A stretch of 64,000 nucleotides of DNA, from NCBI GenBank assembly GCA_021613375.1, contig CM038704.1, positions 2,625,637 through 2,689,636 on the forward strand, written 5' to 3'. Below, piece after piece: positions 1 to 11,745 of the stretch. Origin of the DNA: Megaleporinus macrocephalus (taxonomy: Eukaryota; Chordata; Actinopteri; Characiformes; Anostomidae). The notes under the pieces were generated by a model. The model had not been told where the DNA came from, did no database searches, and worked only from the letters and a program-made list of their open reading frames with translations. Within the stretch, counting starts at the first letter, position 1; every line of letters starts with the position of its first letter. Made by a program: the position numbers and the translations under genes.

Positions 1-1212
1 TTTTCATATTCATTCCACTCCTCAACGTTCGAGGCGTCCTGTGATGTTTCTCAACGCTCTGGCATCTCATTGAAGATTGCAGCTCCCTGCTGACAACTGC
101 ACTCGTGCTGCATTTACGTTACTTGACAGCAAGAATCGCTGCTCGAGTGCCAAACAAAAAAGCTGTACCATCATCAAAGGCACACTTACCAGAGAATGAC
201 TGGACTCTGGAGGCCGTTTGTTCTCGCAGGAGAGGAGGGGGGTGGAAAACGGATGTTGGCCATGAGTCTTTCACAGCTTTGAAATAAGCTGCAAATCAAG
301 CATGAGATATCTCCTCGAGATGATTGTGTTGTGTTTAAATATGGGGAGTGAAGTCAGTTCTATGGTGAAGGAGTGGTAGCATATAGGCTGCATGAAATAG
401 AGGAACTGTGGCATTTAAACACGAGGATATGAAGTTAATTAGGGGTCAGTAAGAGCTCCAGGATGGTTAGAGGAGCTCCTATCTGGACGTTACACCTCCA
501 AGACCAAGCCTTACTGCTGTAGCCGCCAGGAACGCTCTAACACAGAGTCGGGGGAACTGAGGCCTGGAGGCCAGCAGGGCTTCCCTTCTTCCGTTTCTGA
601 ATTCTGACACAAGTAAACTTAAACTGTGATCAGGATAAAATGCCCAGCTGCAGTATTACACCACTGTACACTCTAGAATTTGGTTCTAGAATAAAACAAA
701 CTGTCTGTTTTGTTGAGCTCATGAATAATTAGATGAGCTCTGCTCTGATTGGCTGGTTCACAGCGGAGATGATCACACAGAAGCAGCATAGACCAAATAA
801 AATGAGCCTCTGTGTAAATAAGCTCCACCCACATACTATTTACTTAGCTATGTTAGTTATTTGGAGCTGCTGGTATCTAATATTACCTGTACTAGCTACT
901 CTCTTTGATCTGGACATCAAACACAAAGTATTTAAAGGTGTCTCTGTGAAACTTTCAGTTGAAGATGATCTGCTTCAACCAGCACACAGTGATCCACTCA
1001 CACAGCATGGCTGCTACTTCCAGTCACTGTTGGAGGTTGTGGTGCTAATAAAGGTGGAGCTGCTCGTCTCTTCAGTCTCTTCAGTGTTGAACGCTGAGCT
1101 GAAGCTGCTCCATGGTGTCCGAGTGTTGGAGAAACTGTCCGGAGTGAAACGTACAGACTGCAGAGTTAAAGTTGTTCAGGATTCTGTTAAAGATGTGGGA
1201 GCTGAATTCTCC
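1..1212. other. No gene recognised; unique-looking sequence
   Basis: No conserved protein, RNA gene or tandem array was recognised here. An open frame at 733-1224 (+) has no recognisable domain, ends inside the inverted-repeat element at 1213-1280, and is treated as chance. Confidence 0.5.
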
Positions 1213-1280
1213 GTTCCACCTTAAACGGTGCTGTGGTTCCATTCTGGCGTCTGTACGAGCTGCAGTGTTTAAGGTGGAAC
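1213..1280. repeat. Short inverted-repeat (MITE-like) core
   Basis: The arms GTTCCACCTTAAACGGTGC (1213-1231) and GCAGTGTTTAAGGTGGAAC (1262-1280) are near-complementary across a 30-base loop. The same core (TTTCCACCTTAAACAGTGC against TTTAAGGTGGAAA) recurs in the larger palindrome at 22,821-22,933, so this is a dispersed foldback family rather than a chance hairpin. No target-site duplication was identified. Confidence 0.6.
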
Positions 1281-1424
1281 ATTAGATGAAGAATGTGGAG
1301 AAGAGGAACTTCAGGCTGGTTTAAAGATGAACATGGAGCTCTGACTGTTGGGTTGTTTGTTGGGAAGGAATAAAAAGTGGCGACGTTCCCTTCACAGCCT
1401 GGAACTCTGGATTTCTCCACCACC

Positions 1425-2904
1425 GTTCTGGTTGCTGGTTGGTGTTGTGGTTGTGTGTAAATGTTCTGGTTACTGGTTGGTGTTGTTGTTGTGTGTAAAT
1501 GTTCTGATTGGTGTTGTGGTGGTGTGTAAATGTTCTGGTTGGTGTTGTGGTTGTGTGTAAATGTTCTGGTTGGTGTTGTGGTTGTGTGTAAATGTTCTGG
1601 TTGCTGGTTGGTGTTGTCGTTGTGTGTAAATGTTCTGGTTGGTGTTGTGGTTGTGTGTAAATGTTCTGGTTGCTGGTTGGTGTTGTGGTTGTGTGTAAAT
1701 ATTCTGGTTGCTGGTTGGTGTTGTGGTTGTGTGTAAATGTTCTGGTTGGTGTTGTGGTTGTGTGTACATGTTCTGGTTGCTGGTTGGTGTTATGGTTGTG
1801 TGTAAATGTTCTGGTTGGTGTTGTGGTTGTGTGTACATCTTCTGCTTGCTGGTTGTTGCGGTTGTGTGTAAATGTTCTGGTTGGTGTTGTGGTTGTGTGT
1901 AAATGTTCTGGTTGCTGGTTGGTGTTGTGGTTGTGTGTAAATGTTCTGGTTGGTGTTGTGGTTGTGTGTACATGTTCTGGTTGCTGGTTGGTGTTATGGT
2001 TGTGTGTAAATGTTCTGGTTGGTGTTGTGGTTGTGTGTAAATGTTCTGGTTGCTGGTTGTGTGTAAATGTTCTGGTTGCTGGTTGGTGTTGTGGTTGTGT
2101 GTAAATGTTCTGGTTGATGTTGTGGTTGTGTGTAAATCTTCTGCTTGCTGGTTGTTGTTGCGGTTGTGTGTAAATGTTCTGGTTGTTGTTGTGGTTGTGT
2201 GTAAATGTTCTGGTTGCTGGTTGGTGTTGTGGTTGTGTGTAAATGTTCTGGTTGCTGGTTGTTGTGGTTGTGTGTAAACGTTCTGGTTGCTGGTTGGTGT
2301 TGTGGCTGTGTGTAAATGTTCTGGTTGCTGGTTGGTGTTGTGGTTGTGTGTAAATGTTCTGGTTGCTGGTTGGTGTTGTGGTTGTGTGTAAATGTTCTGG
2401 TTGGTGTTGTGGTTGTGTGTAAATGTTCTGGTTGCTGGTTGTTGGTGTGGTTGTGTGTAAATGTTCTGGTTGCTGGTTGGTGTTGTGGTTGTGTGTAAAT
2501 GTTCTGGTTGCTGGTTGGTGTTATGGTTGTGTGTAAATGTTCTGGTTGCTGGTTGGTGTTGTGGTTGTGTGTAAATGTTCTGGTTGCTGGTTGGTGTTGT
2601 GGTTGTGTGTAAATGTTCTGGTTGCTGGTTGGTGTTATGGTTGTGTGTAAATGTTCTGGTTGCTGGTTGGTGTTGTGTGTAAATGTTCTGGTTGCTGGTT
2701 GGTGTTGTGGTTGTGTGTAAATGTTCTGGTTGGTGTTGTGGTTGTGTGTAAATGTTCTGGTTGCTGGTTGGTGTTGTGCTTGTGTGTAAATGTTCTGGTT
2801 GCTGGTTGGTGTTGTGGTTGTGTGTAAATGTTCTGGTTGCTGGTTGGTGTTGTGGTTGTGTGTAAATGTTCTGGTTGCTGGTTGGTGTTGTGGTTGTGTG
2901 TAAA
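1425..2904. repeat. Minisatellite, 38-bp and 31-bp units, G/T-rich
   Basis: About 40 copies of a unit made of GTTCTGGTTGCTGGTT followed by GGTGTTGTGGTTGTGTGTAAAT (38 bp). A shorter 31-bp form lacks the GCTGGTT block. The two lengths are interspersed, and a few units have further deletions. The plus strand is almost free of C apart from GTTCTGG and GCTGG, giving strong strand asymmetry. Long open frames on both strands here (for example the TTTPTSNQNIYTQP repeats on the minus strand) come from the repeat and are not genes. Confidence 0.95.
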
Positions 2905-3049
2905 GTGTGAAGCGTAAAGACAAGTGTGAAAAGCGTGAGTCCATGTGATGAGCGTACAAGGAACCTGTGTTAAGACTGGGAATGCTCTGCCTAAGACAAT
3001 GAGAGGTATACGTGATTCTGAGCATAGTTAGTTAGATAGTTAATTGATC

Positions 3050-3292
3050 CCAGAGGGAAACTCAAGATCTACACATTCATCAGATCCGTACACACTAGTG
3101 AACAGACACACTAGGGGACAGTGAGCACAGTGAGCAGTGGGCAGCCCTACCACAGCCCTAGGGGAGCAGTCAGGGGTTAGATGTCTTTCTCAAGGGCACT
3201 TCAGTCATGTCCTGTCAGTCCAACAACCTTCCCATCACTGATCTGGTTCCCTAACCTCCAGCCCACGGCAGCCCCCATTGAGTAGTGCGTAA
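3050..3292. repeat. Dispersed repeat R1 (CTCAAGGGCACTTCAGTCATG family)
   Basis: The segment contains CACACTAGTGAACA, then ACTAGGGGACAGTGAG, GGGCAGCCCTA, TCAAGGGCACTTCAGTCATG and CCCTAACCTCCAGCCCA in order. The same blocks occur in the same order at 42,050-42,290 and flank the CA-rich array at 13,860-15,125. This is a common fish dispersed repeat with no coding capacity. The family name R1 is only a label used in this annotation. Confidence 0.7.
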
Positions 3293-3294
3293 TC

Positions 3295-4880
3295 CTCTGG
3301 CAGAGTAAAAGCCGTGGCATTACCGTGCGTGGCAGCTCGCTTGGCTTTAAACGAAACACCATCTGCAGTCGTGAGTGATATAATTAACAAAGGTCACATT
3401 AGTACTGACTCGCTGATCCACCTGCCGCACCTGCCCGGGGGTGAGTTTGGGCTCTCTCCTGTCAATAAGGGAATTCTTGGCACGGTTGTTTGTTTGTGCA
3501 CCATCTATTATATCAGTTTTGGGCCTCCAGGGCATCACCTGATGCCTCCGTTCAGCATTTCCAGCAAATGAATAATGCGCTCATGCGTGTTGCAACGGGA
3601 AGCAACAGTTTGCTATGGTTCACAATCGCGTCGTCTAGGCTTTCAGAGTTCCCTGCATCATTAACCACGTCCCTGTTCTAATTACTCAGCGGTTGTAACT
3701 ATACAGTCACACGGGCAGCAGCTAACAGGAGGCGCAATTACACACATTTACAGGCAATTACATCGATTTAGCATTTAGATTGAAATATATTCCAATTAGA
3801 TTCAGACCCTGATGAAGAGCGAGTGGTCTCGCCGCACGCTGTTTGGACGTCCATGTCTGTTTTGCTTTGGAAGGAAGAGAGAGAGAGAGAAAAAAACGTG
3901 AGCGAGAGCGAGAGAGACACACATCGAGCTGCGCTTGGTTTGCTGGAGCAAAGCATTTCACTATAAAACATGCACCCAGGGCAGGTCATGTGTTATGCAT
4001 TGATCCATGTAACTGCGGCAGGAAAATCCCACGCGGCGAGCCCATGTTCTTGCCAAGCTCCGTTCATTTAAGACCGCAAGAGCAGCCGGGCCAAGCCGGG
4101 CCACTGAAGTCATTCCGATATGACTTACCGGAATTAATGAGGCTCAGTGAAAATCCTAGAAGTACATATTTTTGCCACGACTGACTCGAAATTTGGATCG
4201 ACTCTATTTTGCATCAACGTCTCTCCACGTTTCTTTCATTTTTCCACAGCCAAACGTGATTACTCGCGGCCGTCTCTTACTTCAGACTCTGGAACGCGCT
4301 CCATCTTCTCCAATACAGCTTCAAGACATTTCTATCCATCCAGACGTCACATTTGGCATTAATCAGGCTGTGAATGCTCCACTGATGGGCTGAATGGAGA
4401 GCTGCCAGAAGCACATCTCAGAGAACGACACTGTTCAAGCCAGAGCCGGTTTACAATCTCATTATTTGAAGTCAGGCTCTTTCTGAGGAAAACCGGCCCA
4501 GAAATGATGATCGTACCCAGCTCCACTCAATCCCTGCCACCGCCCGAGTGTCTGAGGGCTCACATCTAGGACTGGAATTTGAAGGGAGCGCTTGAGAATC
4601 ACGACGAGAGCACATGAGTTTAATATACGGCGAGGCTACGCGTCCGCATCAATTTTACAGATAGAAAACAACGCGCATGTGAACTGTCCTTCCCGATTAG
4701 GGGAAATCAAAGCATGCGGTCAGAAGGAAATTTGGGTTTGTGGAGAGAGCGCTCCAAATACACAATGTTTGAGTTTGTTTGTTACACAAATGCAGTCTAG
4801 AGATCTTTTTCAAGCTCTAGTTCAGGAACTACACTGGGGTGAGTTGTCCCAAAACCCTGCAATAAGGCTAGCAGAGGAGT
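3295..4880. other. Unique sequence, possible conserved non-coding block
   Basis: About 1.6 kb without recognisable repeat structure or convincing coding sequence, apart from a short GA-rich run near 3,873-3,915. It has mixed composition with CpGs and several homeobox-type TAATTA/ATTAAT words. Conservation cannot be tested from one genome, so the call is that nothing genic is seen here. Confidence 0.3.
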
Positions 4881-4885
4881 GAGTA

Positions 4886-5037
4886 TCATGGCAGAGCTCC
4901 TGCTCTCAAAGAATAGAATGTGGGGTTCCTCAAGGGTCAGTATTAGGACCCCTGTTGATGGTTAGTTTACTGTGTATCCTGCTTGTTTACAGCAGCAGTC
5001 TTTTTCTGATTAACAGTGCTGGGCAAACTGTTTAACT
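4886..5037 (+). pseudogene. LINE reverse-transcriptase fragment
   Basis: Reading from 4,919 the translation contains CGVPQGSVLGPLL, the hallmark block of non-LTR retrotransposon reverse transcriptases (the finger/palm segment just before the catalytic YADD). Only about 50 codons are recognisable. The downstream catalytic motif is missing and the frame stops at about 5,035. This is a 5'- and 3'-truncated dead copy. The motif is shared by several fish LINE clades (Rex, L2, CR1, jockey types), so the clade is not assigned. Confidence 0.75.
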
Positions 5038-5134
5038 TGGACAATCTGTGAGCTCTGGTCTGTGGAAACAGCTTGTAAATGCAAACCTTTATGCAGCAAA
5101 GCAACAGAAAGTAGATCATGAGCTGGTTAGAGTC

Positions 5135-5425
5135 ACATCTCAGATAGCACGTGGTTGTGGGCCACTTCTGAATAAGCTACAGCACTGCTGGTCCACGGCC
5201 AGTACTGTAAACCTGCATGTGAGCCAAAAGTGGCCCACATTTAAAGCTTATTTGGCCCACATGTGGCGAAACAGATCTGGGCCACTTCAGAGAGAAATAT
5301 GGCAGCGTCGATACCACCGACACTGGCAAACGGCATGAGAGCCAAAAGTGGCCCACATATTGAAAACGCTTGTATGGCCCACATGCCCCCAAACAAAACT
5401 GAGCCACTTCTGACTGCACTGGGAA
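5135..5425. repeat. Degenerate repeat with GTGGCCCACAT words
   Basis: The block GAGCCAAAAGTGGCCCACAT occurs twice (about 5,220 and 5,339), each followed by GGCCCACATG and GGGCCACTTC or GAGCCACTTC. The two halves look like diverged tandem copies about 119 bp apart. No coding potential was seen. Confidence 0.6.
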
Positions 5426-5480
5426 AAAATGCAGCTGGTTTTATTTAGGCTTGTTTAGGAACTGTAGGCTTAGAAACAGG

Positions 5481-5690
5481 AGGACCCTGGTGGTGCAGCA
5501 GGCTCAGCACTTGCCCCATCATCAGGAGTCCAAATCCCATCAACGCCACAGCCATCTGCAGCTGGTCGTCAAAGAGGGGGAAGCGCAAGCCTCCATTTCC
5601 TGAGCCTGGCGGCGCTGCGAAGCAGCCAGAGTCCCACCCAACTGGGAAGTCGCCTGGTTTTTGTATTAGTGGTTTGAGTGGTGGGTCTGT
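5481..5690 (+). mobile_element. tRNA-derived SINE-like element
   Basis: CTGGTGGTGCAGCAGGCTCA (from 5,488) resembles a Pol III A box. GAGTCCAAATCCC (from about 5,526) resembles a B box (GGTTCGANTCC). The spacing of about 38 bases is normal for a tRNA head. A non-tRNA body follows (GGAAGCGCAAGCCTCC, GGCGGCGCTGCGAAGCAGCC). It is not a functional tRNA because no acceptor stem closes it. Family not identified. Confidence 0.5.
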
Positions 5691-5907
5691 TCCGGCAGCG
5701 GCGGTTTAAAGGTTGCTGAGATGTGGCCCTCTAATGGCAGTGGACAGGCTGGGAACCGCATCTGGCTCTCTACCGGGCCATCATCCCTTACAGTGTGTAG
5801 CCGGGTTTGGGTCAAATCTAGGACAGGTTTGTTTCTGGACTTCACATTAAAGCCCCCCAGTCACCGCACTGTTTTACTTATTCACCACCAAAACATTACA
5901 ACGCACT

Positions 5908-6690
5908 TATCCAGAGAGACTTACAGTTCACCTGTACACAGGTAGTGTTACAGTTCACCTGTACACAGGTAGTGTTACAGTTCACCTATACACAGGTAGT
6001 GTTACAGTTCACCTGTACACAGGCAGTGTTACAGTTCACCTGTACACAGGTAGGGGAAGGTAGTGTTACAGTTCACCTATACACAGGTAGGGGAAGGTAG
6101 TGTTACAGTTCACCTGTACACAGGTAGGTGAAGATAGTGTTACAGTTCACCTGTACACAGGTAGTGTTACAGTTCACCTGTACACAGGCAGTGTTACAGT
6201 TCACCTGTACACAGGTAGGGGAAGGTAGTGTAACAGTTCACCTGTACACAGGTAGATGAAGGTAGTGTTACAGTTCACCTGTACACAGGTAGGTAAATGT
6301 AGTGTTACAGTTTACCTGTACACAGGTAGGTGAAGGTAGTGTTACAGTTTACCTGTACACAGGTAGGCGAAGGCAGTGTTACAGTTTACCTGTACACAGG
6401 TAGGTGAAGGTAGTGTTGCAGTTTACCTGTACACAGGTAGGTGAAGGTAGTGTTGCAGTTTACCTGTACACAGGTAGGTGAAGGTAGTGTTATAGTTTAC
6501 CTGTACACAGGTAGGTGAAGGTAGTGTTACAGTTTACCTGTACACAGGTAGGTGAAGGTAGTGTTGCAGTTTACCTGTACACAGGTAGGTGAAGGTAGTG
6601 TTACAGTTTACCTGTACACAGGTAGGTGAAGGTAGTGTTACAGTTTACCTGTACACAGGTAGGTGAAGGTAGTGTTAGGAGTCTTACCCT
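5908..6690. repeat. Minisatellite of 27/37-bp units inside a dispersed repeat
   Basis: About 24 units of TTACAGTTCACCTGTACACA plus GGTAGTG, many extended by GGTGAAGGTAGTG (27 and 37 bp). Each unit carries the near-palindrome ACCTGTACACAGGT. The left flank CACTTATCCAGAGAGACTTA and the right flank GTTAGGAGTCTTACCC are pieces of a very common fish repeat whose normal form contains one such unit. The array therefore appears to be an expansion inside a copy of that repeat. The flank identity is from memory. Confidence 0.85.
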
Positions 6691-6907
6691 ATGCAGAGCA
6701 AAAACCATCAAACCTGCAATAAAGCCCACAAGAGGAGAACCCATGGAGCTGAAACGCTGAGGAGACGCTGCAGCTGAGGTCAGTAAACACTGCTCACATA
6801 CTCTCTCTAACTAGAGCGTCTCAGTGATCTGTCTTATGAGGAGAGATGAGGAGAGAACGCTGAGTCAGTGCACTACTTAGGCAGCTCACTAGGGTTTGAG
6901 ACACACC
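6690..6907. mobile_element. Partial copy of MITE family M1 (right half)
   Basis: The sequence ACTAGAGCGTCTCAGTGATC, then TTATGAGGAGAGATGAGGAG, ending in AGGGTTTGAGACACACCC matches the right part of the full copies at 32,921-33,588 and 51,638-52,683. The segment CCATGGAGCTGAAACGCTGA is shared with the partial copy at 49,079-49,345. The element's left terminus is missing. Confidence 0.65.
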
Positions 6908-7980
6908 CAGTACATTATCTCAACAGTGCTGGTGTTCTGTTAAATGCACCAACTGGCAGCGTGCAGGGTTTTCTCTCTGATAGAGGCGCTCACCCTAATA
7001 ATACACCTCCATTACAGTGACTTTAATGTTAGAATATCCTAATAATATTATCTAGCCTGCATGCCATGTGTATCTCCACTGTAATGGATCTGCAGGGCCT
7101 CATTTCTTGGCTTGCTGAAGTATGTAGAAGGTGTTCGCGAGCTCTTGGTATTCGAGCTAATAAATCTCAGGGCGATGCTAATGCTGCGCAGATGTGTGGC
7201 GGCGAAGGTCTGCGCGGAAGCCAAGAGAACGAAGAGCGGACAGCCCAGCGCAGGAGGTGAATCGCACGTGGGTGGCCGCTTCATTGATTTTGTGTCACAG
7301 GCAGATTAGAGCATGTTAGGGTTCCGCGCTCTCAGGAACGGGATAGATTACAGTGGAACACACCTCCTTTAGCTCTGGCATGAGTCCCAGCTCAGGCTGA
7401 CTGATCTCAGATCAGCAGCTTCATAACGTGGTCGCCCTCAGCAAAGCTGATCTGAGGTCAGGGACTGCACAGCCTGAGGCTTCCAGCCGTTGTAGACCAA
7501 ATATTACATATTAGATACAACCAATTACTATACACAGTTAACCACAGGCTGAGCTTCTCCAGCCATGGTTTGGACTTCAACCACACATCTGTTGGATTTA
7601 AGATACTTGAGCTTGAAATCTCATAGCAATGTAATATTATAACCACAAATAAGAGGAAGCTACTGTACGATGAGCTCATGAGGGCTCAAACCGTATTAAG
7701 CGACTGGCAATAAAGGCAGTTCTTTGGAGTGAAGCTGTAGAAGAACCACTTTTGAGCCTCTGAGGAACCACAGAATGTATATTTGGGGGCCAAATAGTGT
7801 GTAATTAAGTGGTTAAGCTGTAAACAGGATCATTCAGAGTGGTTTACTGTGAAACCCTCCGTTCTAGAGAACGTTACAGAGTCAGAATTGTTCACAGTGG
7901 AGGTGAATGGAACCAGACGTCTGAGGAGTTCAGTGCAAGGCCGTGGTCGTGTTGGCTCACCAGAAAAGTGTTGACCGTTG
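6908..7980. other. No gene recognised
   Basis: About 1 kb of unique-looking sequence. The stretch 7,060-7,310 is CpG-containing and open in several frames, but no domain or splice-site pair supports an exon. No tandem structure was seen. Confidence 0.35.
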
Positions 7981-7984
7981 ATCA

Positions 7985-8240
7985 GGCCTGCAAGTCTACC
8001 TCCTTCATAAAGAACAACTCCAACTCTTGGATCTTGGTGAGCTTCCTCACATGAACTGCCCGCTTCACATCCCTCCACCACATTTCTATAGGATTAAGGT
8101 CTGGAGTTGGTCTTGGCCATTACAAACATCAACTTTATCCTTCTTAAACCATCTTTGGTAGAACAACTTGTGTCCTTAGGGTACTTATCTTGCTGTATGA
8201 CCCACATGGTCTTGAGGTTCAGTTCATGGGCAGATGTTTT
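7985..8240 (-). pseudogene. Tc1-like transposase C-terminal relic
   Basis: The reverse strand of about 8,108-7,985 reads PDLNPIEMWWRDVKRAV and then KLTKIQELELFF, the end of the DDE catalytic domain (the PIE glutamate) and C-terminus of a Tc1-like transposase. The sequence to 8,240 continues the antisense transposase (TTGGCCATT, GTATGACCCACATGGTCTTG). No inverted repeats or catalytic aspartates are present, so this is an inactive fragment. Confidence 0.75.
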
Positions 8241-8344
8241 AAATGGAACAGTAAAAAACTTATTCTAACCCTACATTTGTGTGTGAAAGTTTATAAAATT
8301 TTTAGAATTTTCTATATTTCTATATAAATTTGATAAAGAGAACC

Positions 8345-9000
8345 CAGTTGAAGCCATCCTAGCCAAGATACAGCGTTTTTTGGTCCAATGTGTCGAATAT
8401 ATGTAAATTATAAAACAGTATGTCAGAAACTGTGGTGATATTGTTCAGAGAGTGATGTTTTATATAAACTTATAGAGCATTCGTAGGATTAACATTCCAT
8501 TTTTTCACCTTTTTCAGTCTCACAAGTTAGATATTGAATAAAAACTAGAATATGAATTCATTTTCTGTTTACTCAATCATATATTTATACCCCAGATGTC
8601 TACTTGTGAGTCTGCTTGGCTAAAAGTTCAGGCATAATATTTTAAAGCAGCCCTTAACTAAAACATTTTGTCCCAAAAATGGACATCATATGGTGTGACG
8701 CCAAATTTCTTTTTTTAAACAGTCAATTGTTTGGAGACCTTTGGGAAGTGGGGGTCCTCCTTCTTTCAGTAGGAAGAACAGCCCCTCAGAAGGTCACTGA
8801 AAGTTACAAGGAGAGTTATCGCTCTTCATGTTTTCAAGAAAATCGAGTATATCCAGCACTTCAGTTTCCTCTTACACTTTCTCTTGGTGTGACACGTTTT
8901 ACACAAAAATACTCAAAATAAATTACTTTTCAGTCAATATTACCTTTAAAAGTACCTTTAAAACAGCTCTGACACGCCTGCAGTGACGAAGCGCAGGCAG

Positions 9001-9047
<47 letters not shown>

Positions 9048-9515
9048 CCCCACTTAATAATAAACGAGCCGCATTGGAGGCCTATCTAAAGGTTAGCAGC
9101 ACTAAGCAATCGGCGCGGGTTCAAAAGTCATCACTCTCTCCCTCGAGAGCGCCATGGACTCTGCAACCCTATCAGAGGTTACATAAGAACCGGGGTGGCC
9201 GACCGCAGATGGCTCTCCCTTCGCGCGTTAGCATCTTATCTCCCCTGACACACTTAGCGAGGAAGGAGGCCAAGTACTGGGACACCATTCAGCTAATTCA
9301 AACTCATTAATTAAACTCCCAGTTAAGTATCTCCTCTTCAGGAGATATATTTAGATAACACAAGTTATATACAATATTAAGTGTTAACGAACTAACATGT
9401 CGTAATGCTTTAGTTAATAGGAAATAATACAGTGAATAATTAATGACAATAGTTAATTAATGTAAACATTCACCAACTGCATTAATTATTCTTTCTGACA
9501 GATCTTTGTAGCTTA
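8345..9515. other. No gene recognised; contains (GA)n at 9,003-9,047
   Basis: AT-rich unique sequence, then a GA microsatellite of about 22 repeats, then about 450 bp of mixed sequence. Part of this (9,060-9,310) looks non-repetitive and CpG-containing. No exon was recognised. Confidence 0.4.
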
Positions 9516-9516
9516 A

Positions 9517-10448
9517 CACCACCACTGTAGACACCATCACTACCACTGTAAACATCACCACCATTGTAAACACCATCACCACCACTGTAGACACCATCAC
9601 CACCACTGTAAATACCATCACCTCCACTGTAAACATCATCACTATCACTGTAAATACCATCAACACCACTGTAAATATCATCACTATCACTGTAAACATC
9701 ATCACTATCACTGTAAATACCATCACCTCCACTGTAAACATCATCACCACAACTGTAAACACCATCACCACCACCACTGTAAACACCATCACCACCACTG
9801 TAAACATCATCACCACTGTAAACACCATCATCACCACTGTAAACATCACCACCACTGTAAACACCATCACCACCACTGTAAACACCATCACCACCACTGT
9901 AAACATCATCACCACAACTGTAAACACCATCACCACCACCACTGTAAACACCATCACCACCACTGTAAACATCACCACCACTGTAAATACCATCACCTCC
10001 ACTGTAAACATCATCACCACAACTGTAAACACCATCACCACCACTGTAAACACCATCACCACCACTGTAAACATCATCACCACCACTGTAAACATCATCA
10101 CCACCACTGTAAACATCACCACCACTGTAAACACCATCACCACCACTGTAAACATCACCACCACAACTGTAAACACAATCACCACCACTGTAAACATCAC
10201 CACCACTGTAAACACCATCACCACCTCTGTAAACACCATCACCACCACTGTAAACATCATCACCACAACTGTAAACACCATCACCACCACTGTAAACACC
10301 ATCACCACCACTGTAAACATCACCACCACTGTAAACATCATCACCACAACTGTAAACACCATCACCACCACTGTAAATATCATCACCACCAGTGTAAATA
10401 CCATCACCACCACTGTAAACACCATCACCACCACTGTAAACACCATCA
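9517..10448. repeat. Minisatellite of 15-21 bp, ACCATCACCACCACTGTAAAC
   Basis: Nearly 50 copies of a basic 21-bp unit ACCATCACCACCACTGTAAAC, with 15- and 18-bp variants (ATCACCACCACTGTAAAC). All lengths are multiples of three, so the minus strand stays open for about 380 codons in two frames (MVFTVVV and YSGGDGV repeats). These frames are repeat artefacts: they have no sequence complexity and no homologue comes to mind. Confidence 0.95.
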
Positions 10449-10459
10449 GACAGACTCCG

Positions 10460-11010
10460 TTTCGCATACACTGACTCAGGGCAGACCCCCGACCATGACT
10501 GCAGTGTTGAGTCGACCTGCACTCGTCTGTTTGACGTTTTTTTCCATACCTCTCTTTTCCCCCCATAGAGTCCCATTCTTTTTCGTCCGAACACAAATAT
10601 CAATATTTTATTTAACATAGAGCCTCCAACCTGCCTCTACTCACTCAGAGCAGATCCCCCACCTCCAATCCACAGACATACCAACCTACACTCCTCTATT
10701 TGTCCTTTATTCATCCCTCGTTCCTCCCATAGGCTCCCATTCATATTTGGTCGAACCCACACCTTTTGGTTTTCATTAACTTACAGCCACCAAACTGCCT
10801 GTACTTACTCAGGACAGATCCCCCACCTCCAATCCACAAACATACTGACCTACACTCCTCTATTTGTCATTTATTCATCCCTCGTTCCTCCTATAGGATC
10901 TCAAACATTACATTTTCATCCAACCTATGGCCTCTAAACTGCCTCCACTCACTTAGAGCAGATCCCAAACCTCTATTCCTCAGATATACCCACCGGCACT
11001 CCTCTATTTG
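10460..11010. repeat. ~155-bp tandem repeat, about 3.5 units
   Basis: The blocks CAGATCCCCCACCTCCAATCC, CTACACTCCTCTATTTGTC, TTCATCCCTCGTTCCTCC and ATAGG recur at roughly 155-bp spacing, the first unit being degenerate. An inverted relative is at 12,250-12,505 and another at 48,056-48,212 (CGACAAATAGAGGAGTGCAG), so this is a dispersed family with local tandem copies. No protein homology was seen. Confidence 0.75.
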
Positions 11011-11537
11011 TCGTTCATGTGCAACCATCCTGCATTTCCGTCACGAAATACACCTTTCTAGTTAACATCGTTCTCATATGAAGTGTCAAACGTAGTTGAC
11101 ATCAACATTAATAAACCTCAATAATGAATTTGTTAACCTGAACGACTCTCTTCACAGCATTTTATTCCCTTTTGCTCTAAAACAAAACACTAAAGCTCTA
11201 AAGTGAGACGTATGAACACCAGAGAAGCAAAACAAGACACAATGAGACCCCAGCAGGCTGCTAAACACTAATGACTATAGCAGAACTGAGGGACACGCGG
11301 TCTGCAGCAATAAAAGTCTTATCACTTAAAAATACAGTAAAAAATATTACATCAGTAACTGGAAGTAAGTAAATAAACCAGTTAGTGTTTCATTACAACT
11401 AATTAAGCTTTTACTTAACACTGATTACAAACAAACAAATAACAAGAACATTAACTAAAGCAGCTGTCGCTCGTTTACTTAACGTTAGTCTACTATTATA
11501 AATGTAGAACCTCGGGAGTTGTAAAAGTTAACAAATG
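11011..11537. other. No gene recognised
   Basis: AT-rich sequence with no recognisable coding, RNA or tandem features. Confidence 0.4.
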
Positions 11538-11745
11538 CATTACTTGATGTCATTTATTTCAACACTTCTAATGAAAACAATGTTAGTTAAAAAATGGGGC
11601 CCCTAACAACCACCTGGAAGACCCGGTAGATCCACCAACACATTACTTGATGTCATTTATTTCAACACTTCTTATGAAAACAATGTTAATTAAGAAAATG
11701 GGGCCCCTAACAACCACCTGGAAGACCCAGTGGACCCACCAACAC
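11538..11745. repeat. 103-bp tandem duplication
   Basis: CATTACTTGATGTCATTTAT starts at 11,538 and again at 11,641. Each is followed by GGGGCCCCTAACAACCACCT and GAAGACCC. The two copies differ by only a few bases, so the duplication looks fairly recent. Confidence 0.85.

Noticed and set aside
733..1224. 163-codon plus-strand frame
   Set aside because: No recognisable family, and its end lies in a palindromic repeat.
1470..3025. Open frames of 167-343 codons with TTTPTSNQNIYTQP repeats
   Set aside because: Translation of the 38/31-bp array. The repeat continues through several frames.
9457..10618. Two ~380-codon minus-strand open frames (MVFTVVV and YSGGDGV repeats)
   Set aside because: They translate a minisatellite whose units are multiples of three. 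There is no complexity, splice context or known homologue.
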